A stretch of 64,000 bases of DNA from JABDQW01 sp942492025. GTDB taxonomy: Bacteria; Pseudomonadota; Gammaproteobacteria; SZUA-229. The notes below the pieces were generated by a model. It did no database searches, was not told where the DNA came from, and saw only the letters and a program-made list of their open reading frames with translations. This document shows, piece after piece, positions 16,691-25,236 of this stretch (position 1 is its first letter; every line of letters begins with the position of its first letter). The stretch is from positions 310,001 to 374,000 of the forward strand of contig CALODJ010000003.1 of NCBI GenBank assembly GCA_942492025.1, read 5' to 3'. The position numbers were made by a program, and so were the translations under genes.

Positions 16691-17878
16691 ATGTTTATAA
16701 AACTGTCGTTCACAGCAAGTGTTTCCCTTTGTCTATGTCTTTTGCTGAGCCAGGTAATCGCCTCGCCATCACCAGGGTATGAGCTCTACACCGTGAAATC
16801 CGAGCAGGTTTCCGTACACATCGCCATTGCGGGCACTGTATCAGCGCGCAAGGCGGTGCAACTGACAGCGCAGATCCCGGGGCGCATCTCCTATATCGCC
16901 GGCAATGAGGGCGACCGCTTTCAACAAGGTGCGGTGCTGGTAATGATCGATGATACTGCGTTACGGGCAAAACTTGACTCGGCGATTGCCAATCGTGACG
17001 CCGCTATTGCGGCTATCCGCAATGCCAACATGCAGCTCAACCGTGAGATATACTCCCCTCAGTCGCGCGCCGCCGGCACCGCACCGGGTGGTATGGGTAT
17101 GCCGGCGATGATGGATCAGATGTTCACGAATCCGATGCAGGATTCGATGGGTCTGCGCAGCCGGGGTGCAGAGCGGGGATCGGACCTGGTCGAACGCGAG
17201 ACCCAGGTCAGCCAGGCGACCGCACAGCAGCGCCAGGCAGAGGCGCAGATCAAGGAAATTCAGGCCTCACTGCGCGATGCCCGCAGCATCGCGCCCTTTA
17301 ACGGTGTGGTTGAATCGATCCATGTGGAGGTGGGTGATACGGTTCAACCGGGACAGCCGATTCTGAACTACAGTGAAACCAGTGGTTACCGGGTCGAGGC
17401 GGATATCCCTTCCAGGTTGCGCCATACCCTGACCCAGGGTGAAGTGCTGGCGGTGCTCCTCGATGGCATGGGGCCGCCAATCATGGCTACCGTCAGTCGT
17501 ATCTTTCCGGTGGCCGACCCCCGCCAGCATACCGTCAGGGTAGAGATGGATCTGCCCCCTCAAACGCGGACCACCGTCGGCCAGTATGCCGAAGTCAGTG
17601 TACCCGACAGAGCCAGCCAGCAAGCCCCCAAGTTACTGATTCCAAAAAGCGCGGTGATATACAAAGGTGGACTGCCCCTGGTTTTTGCCGTCAGTCGTGA
17701 CGGCCTCACCCGTTTACGCGTGGTCAGGCTGGGTGAAGATCTGGGTGGCAGCGATTACGTGTTGCTGTCCGGTGTCAGACAAGGCGATGTCATCGTCAAC
17801 AATCCGCCACCCGGCCTCAGAGCGGGTATGCAGGTAACAGGGATGCCGGCGGAGCCGACTCCAGCGAACCAGCCATAG
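16691..17878 (+). CDS. RND efflux adaptor with a methionine-rich insert
   Basis: 395 residues. A signal peptide (about 1-24) is followed by the first lipoyl half (I-P-G-R-I-S-Y-I-A-G-N-E-G-D near 67-80), a helical hairpin, the second lipoyl half (S-I-A-P-F-N-G-V-V-E-S-I-H-V-E-V-G-D-T-V), a beta-barrel and a C-terminal domain (G-V-R-Q-G-D-V-I-V-N-N-P-P-P-G-L-R). Within the hairpin lies an unusual segment rich in Met (G-G-M-G-M-P-A-M-M-D-Q-M-F, then N-P-M-Q-D-S-M-G), about residues 135-160. Met clusters can bind soft metals, but similar inserts occur in adaptors of unknown substrate. The pump gene follows after 9 bp. Confidence 0.83.
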   Translation: MFIKLSFTASVSLCLCLLLSQVIASPSPGYELYTVKSEQVSVHIAIAGTVSARKAVQLTAQIPGRISYIAGNEGDRFQQGAVLVMIDDTALRAKLDSAIANRDAAIAAIRNANMQLNREIYSPQSRAAGTAPGGMGMPAMMDQMFTNPMQDSMGLRSRGAERGSDLVERETQVSQATAQQRQAEAQIKEIQASLRDARSIAPFNGVVESIHVEVGDTVQPGQPILNYSETSGYRVEADIPSRLRHTLTQGEVLAVLLDGMGPPIMATVSRIFPVADPRQHTVRVEMDLPPQTRTTVGQYAEVSVPDRASQQAPKLLIPKSAVIYKGGLPLVFAVSRDGLTRLRVVRLGEDLGGSDYVLLSGVRQGDVIVNNPPPGLRAGMQVTGMPAEPTPANQP

Positions 17879-17887
17879 GGGCCTGCC

Positions 17888-20800
17888 ATGACCGAAAATG
17901 AAAAACCGGCCCAGGAAGTCAATCTCGGCCTTGCGGGAAACATCGCTCGCACCTTTGTTCACTCACCGCTGTCCCCGTTACTGTTCATGGCCATGCTGGC
18001 AATGGGTCTCCTGGGCCTGATCGCCACGCCCCGGCAGGAGGACCCGCAGATATCCGTGCCCCTGATCGACATTTTTCTGCCCTATCCAGGCGCCTCCGCT
18101 GAGCAGGTCGCGTCCATGGCGGTGGAGCCACTGGAGCGCTTGATGAATGAGATACCCGGTGTCAAGCATATCTATTCGGCCAGTACCCGGGGCATGGGCA
18201 TCGTGACGGTGCGATTCAAAGTGGGTGAGCAGACAGGGCCCTCGCTGGTCAAGGTCCACGATAAGTTATCTTCCAACCTGGACAAGGTGCCGCCGGGCGT
18301 CACCATGCCACCGCTGGTCAAGGCCAAGGGCATCGATGACGTGCCGGTGGTGACACTGACCTTATGGTCTGAAGAGCTCGATGGGGCCAGTCTGCGGCGC
18401 CTCGGTTTGAATCTGCAACAGCAATTGAACCAGCTGCCCAACACCGGACAAAGCTTTGTCGTCGGCGGTCAGAGCGAAGAGATTCGAGTGGAGATTTTAC
18501 CCAACAAACTGCGCGGATCCGGTGTGACCACCAGCCAGGTGGCGGACGTGATACGCGGTGCCAACGCCGAAAATATCGCGGGCCGGTCTGAGTCGGATAA
18601 TCTTGCGCTGAGGGTGTACGCCGGCAGCTTTTTACGCAGTGCCCGGGATGTTGGTGATCTCGTGGTCGGTGTGAATAATGGCCGTCCGGTCTATGTGCGC
18701 GATGTGGCCAGGGTGTATCGTGCGGTCGAGGATGCCGACAACTTCGTCAACTACTATACCGGTGCAGCCTACGCAGAGAGCCACGGTGAGGCCATCACAG
18801 CCGATGGTGAGCAGGCGGTGACGATCGCTATTGCCAAGAAAAAGGGCAGCAACGGCGTCACGGTGGCAAACGCCATTCTGGATATGATCGAGTCCCTGAA
18901 AGGGCGCTTGATTCCCGACCAGGTGCGCGTGGAAGTGACGCGTAATTACGGTGATACCGCTCAGGACAAGGTGAATGAGCTGCTGTTCAAACTGGTGGTG
19001 GCCACCGGCATCGTCACCATCCTGGTATGGTGGGCGCTGGGCCTGAAGCCGGCGATCGTGGTGACGCTGGTGATCCCCGTGGTTATTCTGATGACCGTTT
19101 TCGCGGCTTTTGTCATGGGTTTCACTATCGACCGCGTCTCGCTGTTTGCCTTGATCTTCTCTATTGGTATCCTGGTGGATGATGCGATCGTTGTCGTCGA
19201 AAACATCTATCGACGCTGGCTTATGGCGGGTAACAGCAGCACAGCCGTCGCGGTTGATGCCGTCAGGGAAGTCGGTAATCCGACCATTATCGCCACCTTC
19301 ACCGTGGTTGCCGCCCTGCTGCCGATGGCCTTTGTCAGCGGCCTGATGGGGCCCTACATGGCGCCGATTCCAGTGCTCGGCTCGGTAGCGATGATCATCT
19401 CGCTGTTCGCCGCGTTCGCTTTTACCACCTACCTGGCCATGCGCATCAAGCCGTCGATGAAAGCGCTGGAAAAGGCAGAAAAGAAAGAGCACGCGGCTAA
19501 CGAAAGACTGGAAAAACTGTTCCGCAAGGTGCTGCCGATATTGCTGGATAATCGCTTTGCCGGTTATGGATTTCTGCTGGCCCTGGTGGTGGCCTTTTTC
19601 GCCGTGATCTTCCTGTTTTACAACACCGCAGTGACAGTGAAAATGCTGCCTTTTGACAACAAGGCCGAGTTTGCCGTGGTGATCGACATGCCGGAAGGTA
19701 CTGCGCTGCCATTGACTTCGAACCTCGCGCGCGAGCTGGCCGAGGAGCTGCGCGGTATTCCGGAAGTGACGGCCTTGCAGACCTACGCCGGCACCGCGCG
19801 TCCGTTCGACTTCAACGGCATGGTGCGCCACTATTATCTGCGCGAAGAGCCCTGGCAGGCCGAAATACAGGTGCAGCTCACACACAAGTCAGAGCGCGCG
19901 CGCAGCAGCCACGAGATCGCTGTGGAAGCACGCGAACGCCTGACACCGATCGCACGTGCTGCGGGCGCCCGTATAACGGTAGCGGAAATGCCTCCCGGGC
20001 CGCCGGTGATGCAGGCCGTGGTTGCGGAGATCTATGGGCCGGATGCAAATACCCGGCGTGAGGTGGCCCAGAAGATGACCGATATTTTCGAATCAGTGGA
20101 CGGTCTGGCTGACGTGGACAACTACATGACGGAGCCCTACGATGCCTGGCGCTTCATCATCAATACCCAGAAAGCGTCCATGCAGGGGATCTCGACCAGC
20201 ACGGTCATCGATACCCTGTCGGCGGCGATGGGCAATTACCGGATTACTGATGTGCGCGAGGGCTCCGCGCTGGAGCCGACCTGGATCGTGATGCAGGCAC
20301 CGCTGTCGCTGCGTGCCAATCCCCAGGCGCTGTCTGACCTGCCAGTGCCGGGGCCAGAGGGTAACACCGTACCGCTGGCTGAATTGGGTCAATTTGCCCG
20401 CATGCCGGAAGAGTACATGATCTACCACAAGGACCTGCGCCCGCTCGAGTACGTGGTCGGTGATGCCGTCGGTCGTCTCGGCGCACCGATATACCCGATG
20501 TTGAAAGTCGGGACTATGCTGCAGGACTATACGACACCGGACGGCGTGGTGATGTCCGGCACCATGACCGGCCCACCGGCTGACACCGGCGAGTCGGGTT
20601 TTGAATGGGGCGGTGAATGGACGGTCACTTATGAGACCTTCCGCGACATGGGTCTCGCCTTTGCGGTCGCGCTGGTCCTGATCTATATGCTCGTCGTCGG
20701 CATGTTCGGTAATTTCCTGGTACCGGCCATCATAATGGCACCGATCCCATTGACCTTGCTCGGTATCGTTCCCGGACACTACATCATGGATGCCCAGTTC

Positions 20801-21199
20801 ACCGCAACCTCGATGATCGGTTTCATCGCACTGGCCGGAATCATCGTGCGTAACTCGATCTTGCTGGTGGACTTCGCGGTCGAAGAGGTGCGCACGGGTG
20901 TCGACGTGCGTGAGGCAGTACTGCGTTCGTGTAAGGCGCGCACCCGGCCGATCATGATCACTGCGTTTGCACTGATGGGCGGTGCTTCGGTGATCCTGAC
21001 CGACCCCATCTTCCAGGGCATGGCGGTATCACTGTTGTTCGGGGTGTTCGTCTCCACCGTGCTGACACTGGTCGTGATACCGCTCGGCTGCGTCAGCGCG
21101 GGTGACAGCCTGAGGCAGGTGGCCGTTGCAAGGGGTATGGCCGGTGATGGAACGATTGAAGAAGACACCGAGCGGCCAGACTTGAACCAGCCGGCCTAG
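17888..21199 (+). CDS. RND-family inner-membrane efflux pump, second system
   Basis: 1103 residues, slightly longer than usual owing to extensions at both ends. TM4 carries the proton-relay acids (I-G-I-L-V-D-D-A-I-V-V-V-E-N-I-Y-R-R). Hydrophobic segments follow the 1+5+1+5 RND plan, and the second half ends with G-F-I-A-L-A-G-I-I-V-R-N-S-I-L-L-V-D-F. It differs clearly from the first pump (different porter-domain text, charged loop K-A-L-E-K-A-E-K-K-E-H-A after TM6), so it belongs to another subgroup. Substrate unknown; no outer-membrane channel in the operon. The TAG stop (21197-21199) coincides with the CTAG that opens repeat copy 4. Confidence 0.87.
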   Translation: MTENEKPAQEVNLGLAGNIARTFVHSPLSPLLFMAMLAMGLLGLIATPRQEDPQISVPLIDIFLPYPGASAEQVASMAVEPLERLMNEIPGVKHIYSASTRGMGIVTVRFKVGEQTGPSLVKVHDKLSSNLDKVPPGVTMPPLVKAKGIDDVPVVTLTLWSEELDGASLRRLGLNLQQQLNQLPNTGQSFVVGGQSEEIRVEILPNKLRGSGVTTSQVADVIRGANAENIAGRSESDNLALRVYAGSFLRSARDVGDLVVGVNNGRPVYVRDVARVYRAVEDADNFVNYYTGAAYAESHGEAITADGEQAVTIAIAKKKGSNGVTVANAILDMIESLKGRLIPDQVRVEVTRNYGDTAQDKVNELLFKLVVATGIVTILVWWALGLKPAIVVTLVIPVVILMTVFAAFVMGFTIDRVSLFALIFSIGILVDDAIVVVENIYRRWLMAGNSSTAVAVDAVREVGNPTIIATFTVVAALLPMAFVSGLMGPYMAPIPVLGSVAMIISLFAAFAFTTYLAMRIKPSMKALEKAEKKEHAANERLEKLFRKVLPILLDNRFAGYGFLLALVVAFFAVIFLFYNTAVTVKMLPFDNKAEFAVVIDMPEGTALPLTSNLARELAEELRGIPEVTALQTYAGTARPFDFNGMVRHYYLREEPWQAEIQVQLTHKSERARSSHEIAVEARERLTPIARAAGARITVAEMPPGPPVMQAVVAEIYGPDANTRREVAQKMTDIFESVDGLADVDNYMTEPYDAWRFIINTQKASMQGISTSTVIDTLSAAMGNYRITDVREGSALEPTWIVMQAPLSLRANPQALSDLPVPGPEGNTVPLAELGQFARMPEEYMIYHKDLRPLEYVVGDAVGRLGAPIYPMLKVGTMLQDYTTPDGVVMSGTMTGPPADTGESGFEWGGEWTVTYETFRDMGLAFAVALVLIYMLVVGMFGNFLVPAIIMAPIPLTLLGIVPGHYIMDAQFTATSMIGFIALAGIIVRNSILLVDFAVEEVRTGVDVREAVLRSCKARTRPIMITAFALMGGASVILTDPIFQGMAVSLLFGVFVSTVLTLVVIPLGCVSAGDSLRQVAVARGMAGDGTIEEDTERPDLNQPA

Positions 21200-21510
21200 C
21201 CCGCATTTCTCACCAGGCGGCGCAGCAAACTGATATGGCATTGGCTATATGAAGTAAAGCCAGGATGACCCAAAATACAGTGTGTTATTCAAGCATGCCT
21301 ATCACGGTTCAGGCTGGTCTTGGTTTGCATGAGATCGTAGGGTGCGCCGTGCGCACCGTGAATCCTCAGTGTGCTGGGCTGTTTCGGTGCGCACGGCGCA
21401 CCCTACGGTCGCTTCGCCCAAGCTGTTGCTCCGCTTTTCGCTCCACAGCGGCGCTTACGAACACGAATCCTGCGCCTGCATCCGTGATCCTGGTGAGAAA
21501 TGCGGGCTAG
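21196..21510 (+). repeat. CTAG-ended repeat, long variant, copy 4
   Basis: 315 bp, CTAGCCCGCATTTCTCACCA to TGGTGAGAAATGCGGGCTAG, with the GC-rich hairpin module in the centre (about 21338-21406). It forms a tandem pair with copy 5, sharing one CTAG. Its left CTAG contains the stop codon of the second pump. Confidence 0.92.
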
Positions 21511-21804
21511 CCCCATTTCTCACCAGGCGGCGGAAAATACTGATAAGGTATTGCTTGTAGTAGAAAAGCTAGGATGACCCAAAATACAGTGTGTTATTCA
21601 AGCATGCCTATCACGGTTCAGGCTGGTCTTGGTTTGCATGAGATCGTAGGGTGCGCCGTGCGCACCGTGAATCCTCAGTGTGCTGGGCTGTTTCGGTGCG
21701 CACGGCGCACCCTACGGCCGCTTCGCCCAAGCTGTTGCTCCGCTTTTCGCTCCACAGCGAGGCTTACTCCTGCTCCTTTGATCCCGGTGAGAAATGCAGC
21801 TTAG
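21507..21804 (+). repeat. CTAG-ended repeat, long variant, copy 5 (tandem)
   Basis: Begins at the CTAG that closes copy 4. The left end has lost one base (TAGCCCCATTTCTCACCAGG), and the right part is shortened (ACAGCGAGGCTTACTCCTGC), as in copies 8 and 9. The hairpin module is intact. The right end has decayed to GAGAAATGCAGCTTAG. Confidence 0.88.
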
Positions 21805-21888
21805 CGGCTAACATCTTTTATTGATAATCATTGTGATGGTGTCGGCTTCCATGGCGCACCCGGCACCATCATTTCCGCTTTTCAACGA

Positions 21889-22419
21889 TCATCGACCGGC
21901 ACTGCTGTGATCAACCCATATCAGCTCCCCGGTATCGAAGCCGAGCTGTGCAGACCTTTCGACGAAACGATCGATGAGTTCCTGGCTGACTTCCGGGGTG
22001 CGGGACAAGAGCCACAAGTAGGATTTGTTATAGCCGGCCACGAAGGCGTATTGATACGCTGTGTTGTCCAGTTCGAAGACCACGTAGGAGCCGTAAAACG
22101 GACCAAAGAACGACACTTTCAGGTGGCCCGTTTTCGGATCGTCGACAAAGTAGGCCTTGCCCTCTGATTGTTTCCAGTCGTTTTTTTCACTGGAAAAACC
22201 CCGGTTGATGACGCTAACACCACCGTCTTCACGTAGCGCATATTCTGCGCTTATATTGTTCAAGCCGCGTTCAAAGGAATGATCCAGCCGGGCGATTTCA
22301 TACCATTTACCCAGATACCTGTTTAGATCAAAATCGTCAACAGGATAGACTTCATCGGGTAATCCGGTACATCCAGCCATCATCTGCAACATCAGTACAG
22401 CGAATAGTATACGCATCAT
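21889..22419 (-). CDS. Outer-membrane lipocalin (Blc-like)
   Basis: 176 residues from ATG 22419 (ACAGGACAAAC before it); upstream in-frame codons lack a leader. A lipoprotein signal with lipobox-like M-M-A-G-C precedes the lipocalin motif L-N-R-Y-L-G-K-W-Y-E-I-A-R-L-D-H-S-F-E-R-G, the G-x-W signature. Y-A-L-R-E-D-G-G-V-S-V-I-N-R-G and S-F-F-G-P-F-Y-G-S-Y-V-V are typical of Blc. Bacterial lipocalins bind fatty acids or lysophospholipids in the outer membrane, mainly in stationary phase or envelope stress. Single gene. Confidence 0.85.
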   Translation of the reverse strand: MMRILFAVLMLQMMAGCTGLPDEVYPVDDFDLNRYLGKWYEIARLDHSFERGLNNISAEYALREDGGVSVINRGFSSEKNDWKQSEGKAYFVDDPKTGHLKVSFFGPFYGSYVVFELDNTAYQYAFVAGYNKSYLWLLSRTPEVSQELIDRFVERSAQLGFDTGELIWVDHSSAGR

Positions 22420-22647
22420 GTTTGTCCTGTCGTTTGATACCTCTGGCAATGGCCAGTTTAACCCAAGCCAGACATTACAGGAAAAGTGACTCGATCGATC
22501 ACCGGATTTAATTATACTCGCATGATCCTGAGTATATTGGTCAGATATTTTTAGTCCAGAAGTCATTGAAAGACAGATAGTAATTTGCAGTGGCATGCTG
22601 ACGACTGGCATGTGCATGACATAACCATCAACAGAGGAGAAATTGTA

Positions 22648-22922
22648 ATGGTGCGCATTACATCGACCACAAGACTTTCTTCGAAAAACTGGAGAGCTTC
22701 GGAAAGACTGCGAGTGCTGACCAGGAAAAAAACGAACGCACAATGCCGTGATCGTTCGGCGAATCTGGCTGACGTTCGGAATTCGTCCTGCAGAATGTGA
22801 TCAGCAACTCATACAATAGCTGGGTTAGTTATTGGCAGATGTTTGCGCAATTGACTGATTTGATGAATAAATTAGTGATTGAGCCGTACAACTTTCAAAG
22901 CACCTACATAATCAATGGTTGA
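22648..22922 (+). pseudogene. Decayed small gene (one frameshift, two in-frame TGA)
   Basis: AGAGGAGAAATTGTA-ATG is one of the best ribosome sites in the window, but the ATG frame gives an unnatural Arg/Ser-rich peptide. Shifting one base after codon 3 gives protein-like text: Y-I-D-H-K-T-F-F-E-K-L-E-S-F-G-K, later V-L-Q-N-V-I-S-N-S-Y-N-S-W-V-S-Y-W-Q and M-F-A-Q-L-T-D-L-M-N-K-L, with two TGA codons between (22747 and 22759), ending at TGA 22920-22922. About 90 codons; the helical, Trp/Tyr-containing text faintly recalls phasin-like proteins, but I do not recognise it. Interpreted as a pseudogene with an original start near 22648. Confidence 0.45.
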
Positions 22923-22945
22923 AAGCTGCATAAGAATCATTATAA

Positions 22946-22998
22946 ATACTTGAGCAAATTAGTCAGGAATTATATACTTGACTAAATTACTCAGGAAT
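22946..22998 (+). promoter_or_regulatory. suf promoter with two tandem IscR-type sites
   Basis: Two 25-bp copies 28 bp apart (22946-22970 and 22974-22998), of the form ATACTTGA-CAAATTA-TCAGGAAT, agree with the Fe-S-type IscR box (ATA-YYGACT-AAA-YAGTC). A sigma-70 promoter overlaps them: TTGAGC at 22950-22955, 17-bp spacer, TATACT at 22973-22978, giving a start near 22985 and a leader of about 30 bases. Binding at either copy would block RNA polymerase. No iscR or sufR gene is in the window. Confidence 0.65.
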
Positions 22999-23014
22999 TA
23001 CCGAGGACTATCCA

Positions 23015-24463
23015 ATGGGTTCATCAGCAGATTCAGTCGAAAAATTACTCGAACGTGGTTATGACGCCGGCTTTATAACCACCATTGACTCCGACACACT
23101 GCCCCCCGGCCTGAACGAGGACGTGGTCAGAGTAATTTCCGCGAAGAAGCACGAGCCTGAGTGGATGACGGAAAAGCGTCTCGCGGCCTACCGCCACTGG
23201 CTGGAAATGAAGGAACCGCATTGGCCGCACCTCAATTTACCAGCGATCGATTTCCAGGGCATTTCATACTACTCCGCACCCAGGCGCAGTGACGACGCGC
23301 CCAAGAGCCTGGACGAAATCGATCCAGAATTAATAGAGACTTACAACAAACTGGGTATACCACTGGAAGAGCAGAAGGCGCTCGCGGGTGTTGCGGTCGA
23401 TGCGGTGTTCGACAGTGTGTCGGTGGCGACCACGTTTCGGGAAAAGCTCGCTGAGGCCGGCGTTATTTTCTGCTCGATGTCCGAAGCGGTACGCGAACAT
23501 CCCGATTTGATACAGCAATATCTCGGCAAAGTCGTGCCGCATACCGATAATTATTTTGCCGCCCTGAATGCAGCCGTTTTCAGTGACGGCACGTTTGTCT
23601 ACGTGCCCAAAGGGGTGCGCTGCCCGATGGAGCTATCGACCTACTTCCGTATCAACGAGGCGAAAACCGGCCAGTTCGAACGCACCCTGATTGTGGCCGA
23701 CGAGGGCAGCTACGTCAGTTATCTCGAGGGTTGCACAGCACCGATGCGCGATGAAAACCAGTTGCACGCTGCGGTGGTTGAGCTGGTCGCAATGGGCGAT
23801 GCCACCATCAAGTACTCGACCGTCCAAAACTGGTATCCCGGTGATGACCAGGGCCGCGGCGGCATATACAACTTCGTCACCAAGCGCGGCGATTGTCGCG
23901 GTGATCGTTCGCACATTTCATGGACCCAGGTTGAGACGGGTTCAGCCATCACCTGGAAATACCCGAGCTGCATCTTGCGCGGTGATGATTCGGTCGGTGA
24001 ATTCTATTCCGTGGCCGTGACCCGGGGTAAACAGCAGGCCGACACCGGCACCAAGATGATACACATCGGCCGCAATACCCGGAGCACGATTGTGTCCAAA
24101 GGTATCTCGGCGGGTGAAGGCCAGAACACCTATCGCGGCCTGGTGCGTATGTCGCAACGGGCCGAGAACGCGCGCAACCACACGCAATGTGACTCCCTGC
24201 TGATGGGAGACCGGTGTGGAGCGCACACGTTTCCGTATATTGAAGTGCGTAACCCCAGCGCTGATGTCGAACATGAAGCAACGACCTCGAAGATCAGCGA
24301 AGACCAGCTTTTTTATTGCCAGCAACGCGGTTTGAACGAAGAGCAGGCGGTGTCGATGATTGTGAATGGCTTCTGTAAACAAGTATTCAAAGAGCTGCCG
24401 ATGGAGTTCGCCGTGGAGGCGCAGAAACTTTTAAACGTCACACTCGAAGGTGCCGTTGGATAA
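23015..24463 (+). CDS. sufB: SufB, Fe-S cluster scaffold subunit
   Basis: 482 residues, normal for SufB. With SufC and SufD it forms the SufBC2D scaffold, on which Fe-S clusters are built from SufE-delivered sulfur. Recognisable blocks are P-K-G-V-R-C-P-M-E-L-S-T-Y-F-R-I, S-Y-V-S-Y-L-E-G-C-T-A-P, R-G-D-C-R-G-D-R-S-H-I-S-W and T-Q-C-D-S-L-L-M-G-D-R-C-G-A-H-T-F-P-Y, the last holding the Cys implicated in cluster assembly. The ATG follows ACCGAGGACTATCC. First gene of the operon, immediately behind the IscR-type sites, so expression should rise under iron limitation or oxidative stress. Confidence 0.95.
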   Translation: MGSSADSVEKLLERGYDAGFITTIDSDTLPPGLNEDVVRVISAKKHEPEWMTEKRLAAYRHWLEMKEPHWPHLNLPAIDFQGISYYSAPRRSDDAPKSLDEIDPELIETYNKLGIPLEEQKALAGVAVDAVFDSVSVATTFREKLAEAGVIFCSMSEAVREHPDLIQQYLGKVVPHTDNYFAALNAAVFSDGTFVYVPKGVRCPMELSTYFRINEAKTGQFERTLIVADEGSYVSYLEGCTAPMRDENQLHAAVVELVAMGDATIKYSTVQNWYPGDDQGRGGIYNFVTKRGDCRGDRSHISWTQVETGSAITWKYPSCILRGDDSVGEFYSVAVTRGKQQADTGTKMIHIGRNTRSTIVSKGISAGEGQNTYRGLVRMSQRAENARNHTQCDSLLMGDRCGAHTFPYIEVRNPSADVEHEATTSKISEDQLFYCQQRGLNEEQAVSMIVNGFCKQVFKELPMEFAVEAQKLLNVTLEGAVG

Positions 24464-24483
24464 TCAATCGAGAGGAATTAATC

Positions 24484-25236
24484 ATGCTCAAGATATCAGA
24501 CTTACACGTTAGCGTAGATGAAAAACCCATACTGCAGGGGCTCGACCTCGAGGTGAATGCGGGTGAAGTGCACGCGATCATGGGTCCCAACGGCTCAGGC
24601 AAGAGTACGCTGGCCCATATTCTGGCCGGGCGTGAAGGCTATCAGGTGACGCAGGGCGGGGTTGTTTACAAAGACGAAAACCTTTTGGATCTGGACATCG
24701 AAGAGCGCGCGCACAAGGGTATCTTTCTTGCGATGCAGTACCCGGTTGAATTACCCGGTGTCAACAATCTGACATTTTTACGTGAATCTCTGAACAGCGT
24801 GCGTAAGGCCAGCGGAGAGAGTGAACTCGATGCGGTCAGTTTCATGAAGCTGGTGCGGGAAAAAGCGCAGTTGGTCGAGCTGCCCGATAAACTCCTGAAA
24901 CGCGATGTGAATAGCGGTTTTTCCGGCGGGGAAAAAAAGCGCAATGAAATATTGCAAATGGCGCTGCTGGAACCGGACCTCGCCATTCTCGATGAAACCG
25001 ACTCGGGTCTGGATATCGACGCACTGCGCATTGTTGCGCACGGTGTCAATGCGCTGCGAAGTCCACAGCGCGCGATGATTGTCGTGACCCACTATCAACG
25101 CCTGCTGGACTACATCGAGCCTGATCATGTGCACGTGCTCGCCAATGGCAGAATCGTTCGTTCAGGCGACAAGACGCTGGCATACGAGCTGGAAGAAAAG
25201 GGCTACAACTGGTTGCTGGAGGAGGCTGCCGCATGA
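24484..25236 (+). CDS. sufC: SufC, ATPase of the SUF scaffold
   Basis: 250 residues, an ABC-type ATPase without membrane partner. Walker A G-P-N-G-S-G-K-S-T at residues 34-42, signature S-G-G-E-K-K-R-N-E, Walker B L-A-I-L-D-E-T-D-S-G-L-D, all with the spelling specific to SufC rather than transporters. ATP binding by the SufC pair reshapes SufBD during cluster formation. AGAGGAATTAATC precedes the ATG. It follows sufB by 20 bp and overlaps sufD by 4 bp. Confidence 0.95.
   Translation: MLKISDLHVSVDEKPILQGLDLEVNAGEVHAIMGPNGSGKSTLAHILAGREGYQVTQGGVVYKDENLLDLDIEERAHKGIFLAMQYPVELPGVNNLTFLRESLNSVRKASGESELDAVSFMKLVREKAQLVELPDKLLKRDVNSGFSGGEKKRNEILQMALLEPDLAILDETDSGLDIDALRIVAHGVNALRSPQRAMIVVTHYQRLLDYIEPDHVHVLANGRIVRSGDKTLAYELEEKGYNWLLEEAAA

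Noticed and set aside
18632..19885. Long reverse-strand reading frame (417 codons) opposite the second RND pump
   Set aside because: Composition is His/Gln/Arg-rich nonsense produced by the strong codon bias of the pump gene on the other strand; no ribosome site or family motif.
21265..21510. Recurrent 60-90 codon frames starting M-T-Q-N-T-V-C-Y-S-S or M-I-K-N-T-V-C-Y in the long repeats (7221, 21265, 21574, 35895, 40593, 62045)
   Set aside because: They occur because the repeat is conserved as DNA. They cross the hairpin arms, show no ribosome site, and differ by changes that do not favour synonymous positions.
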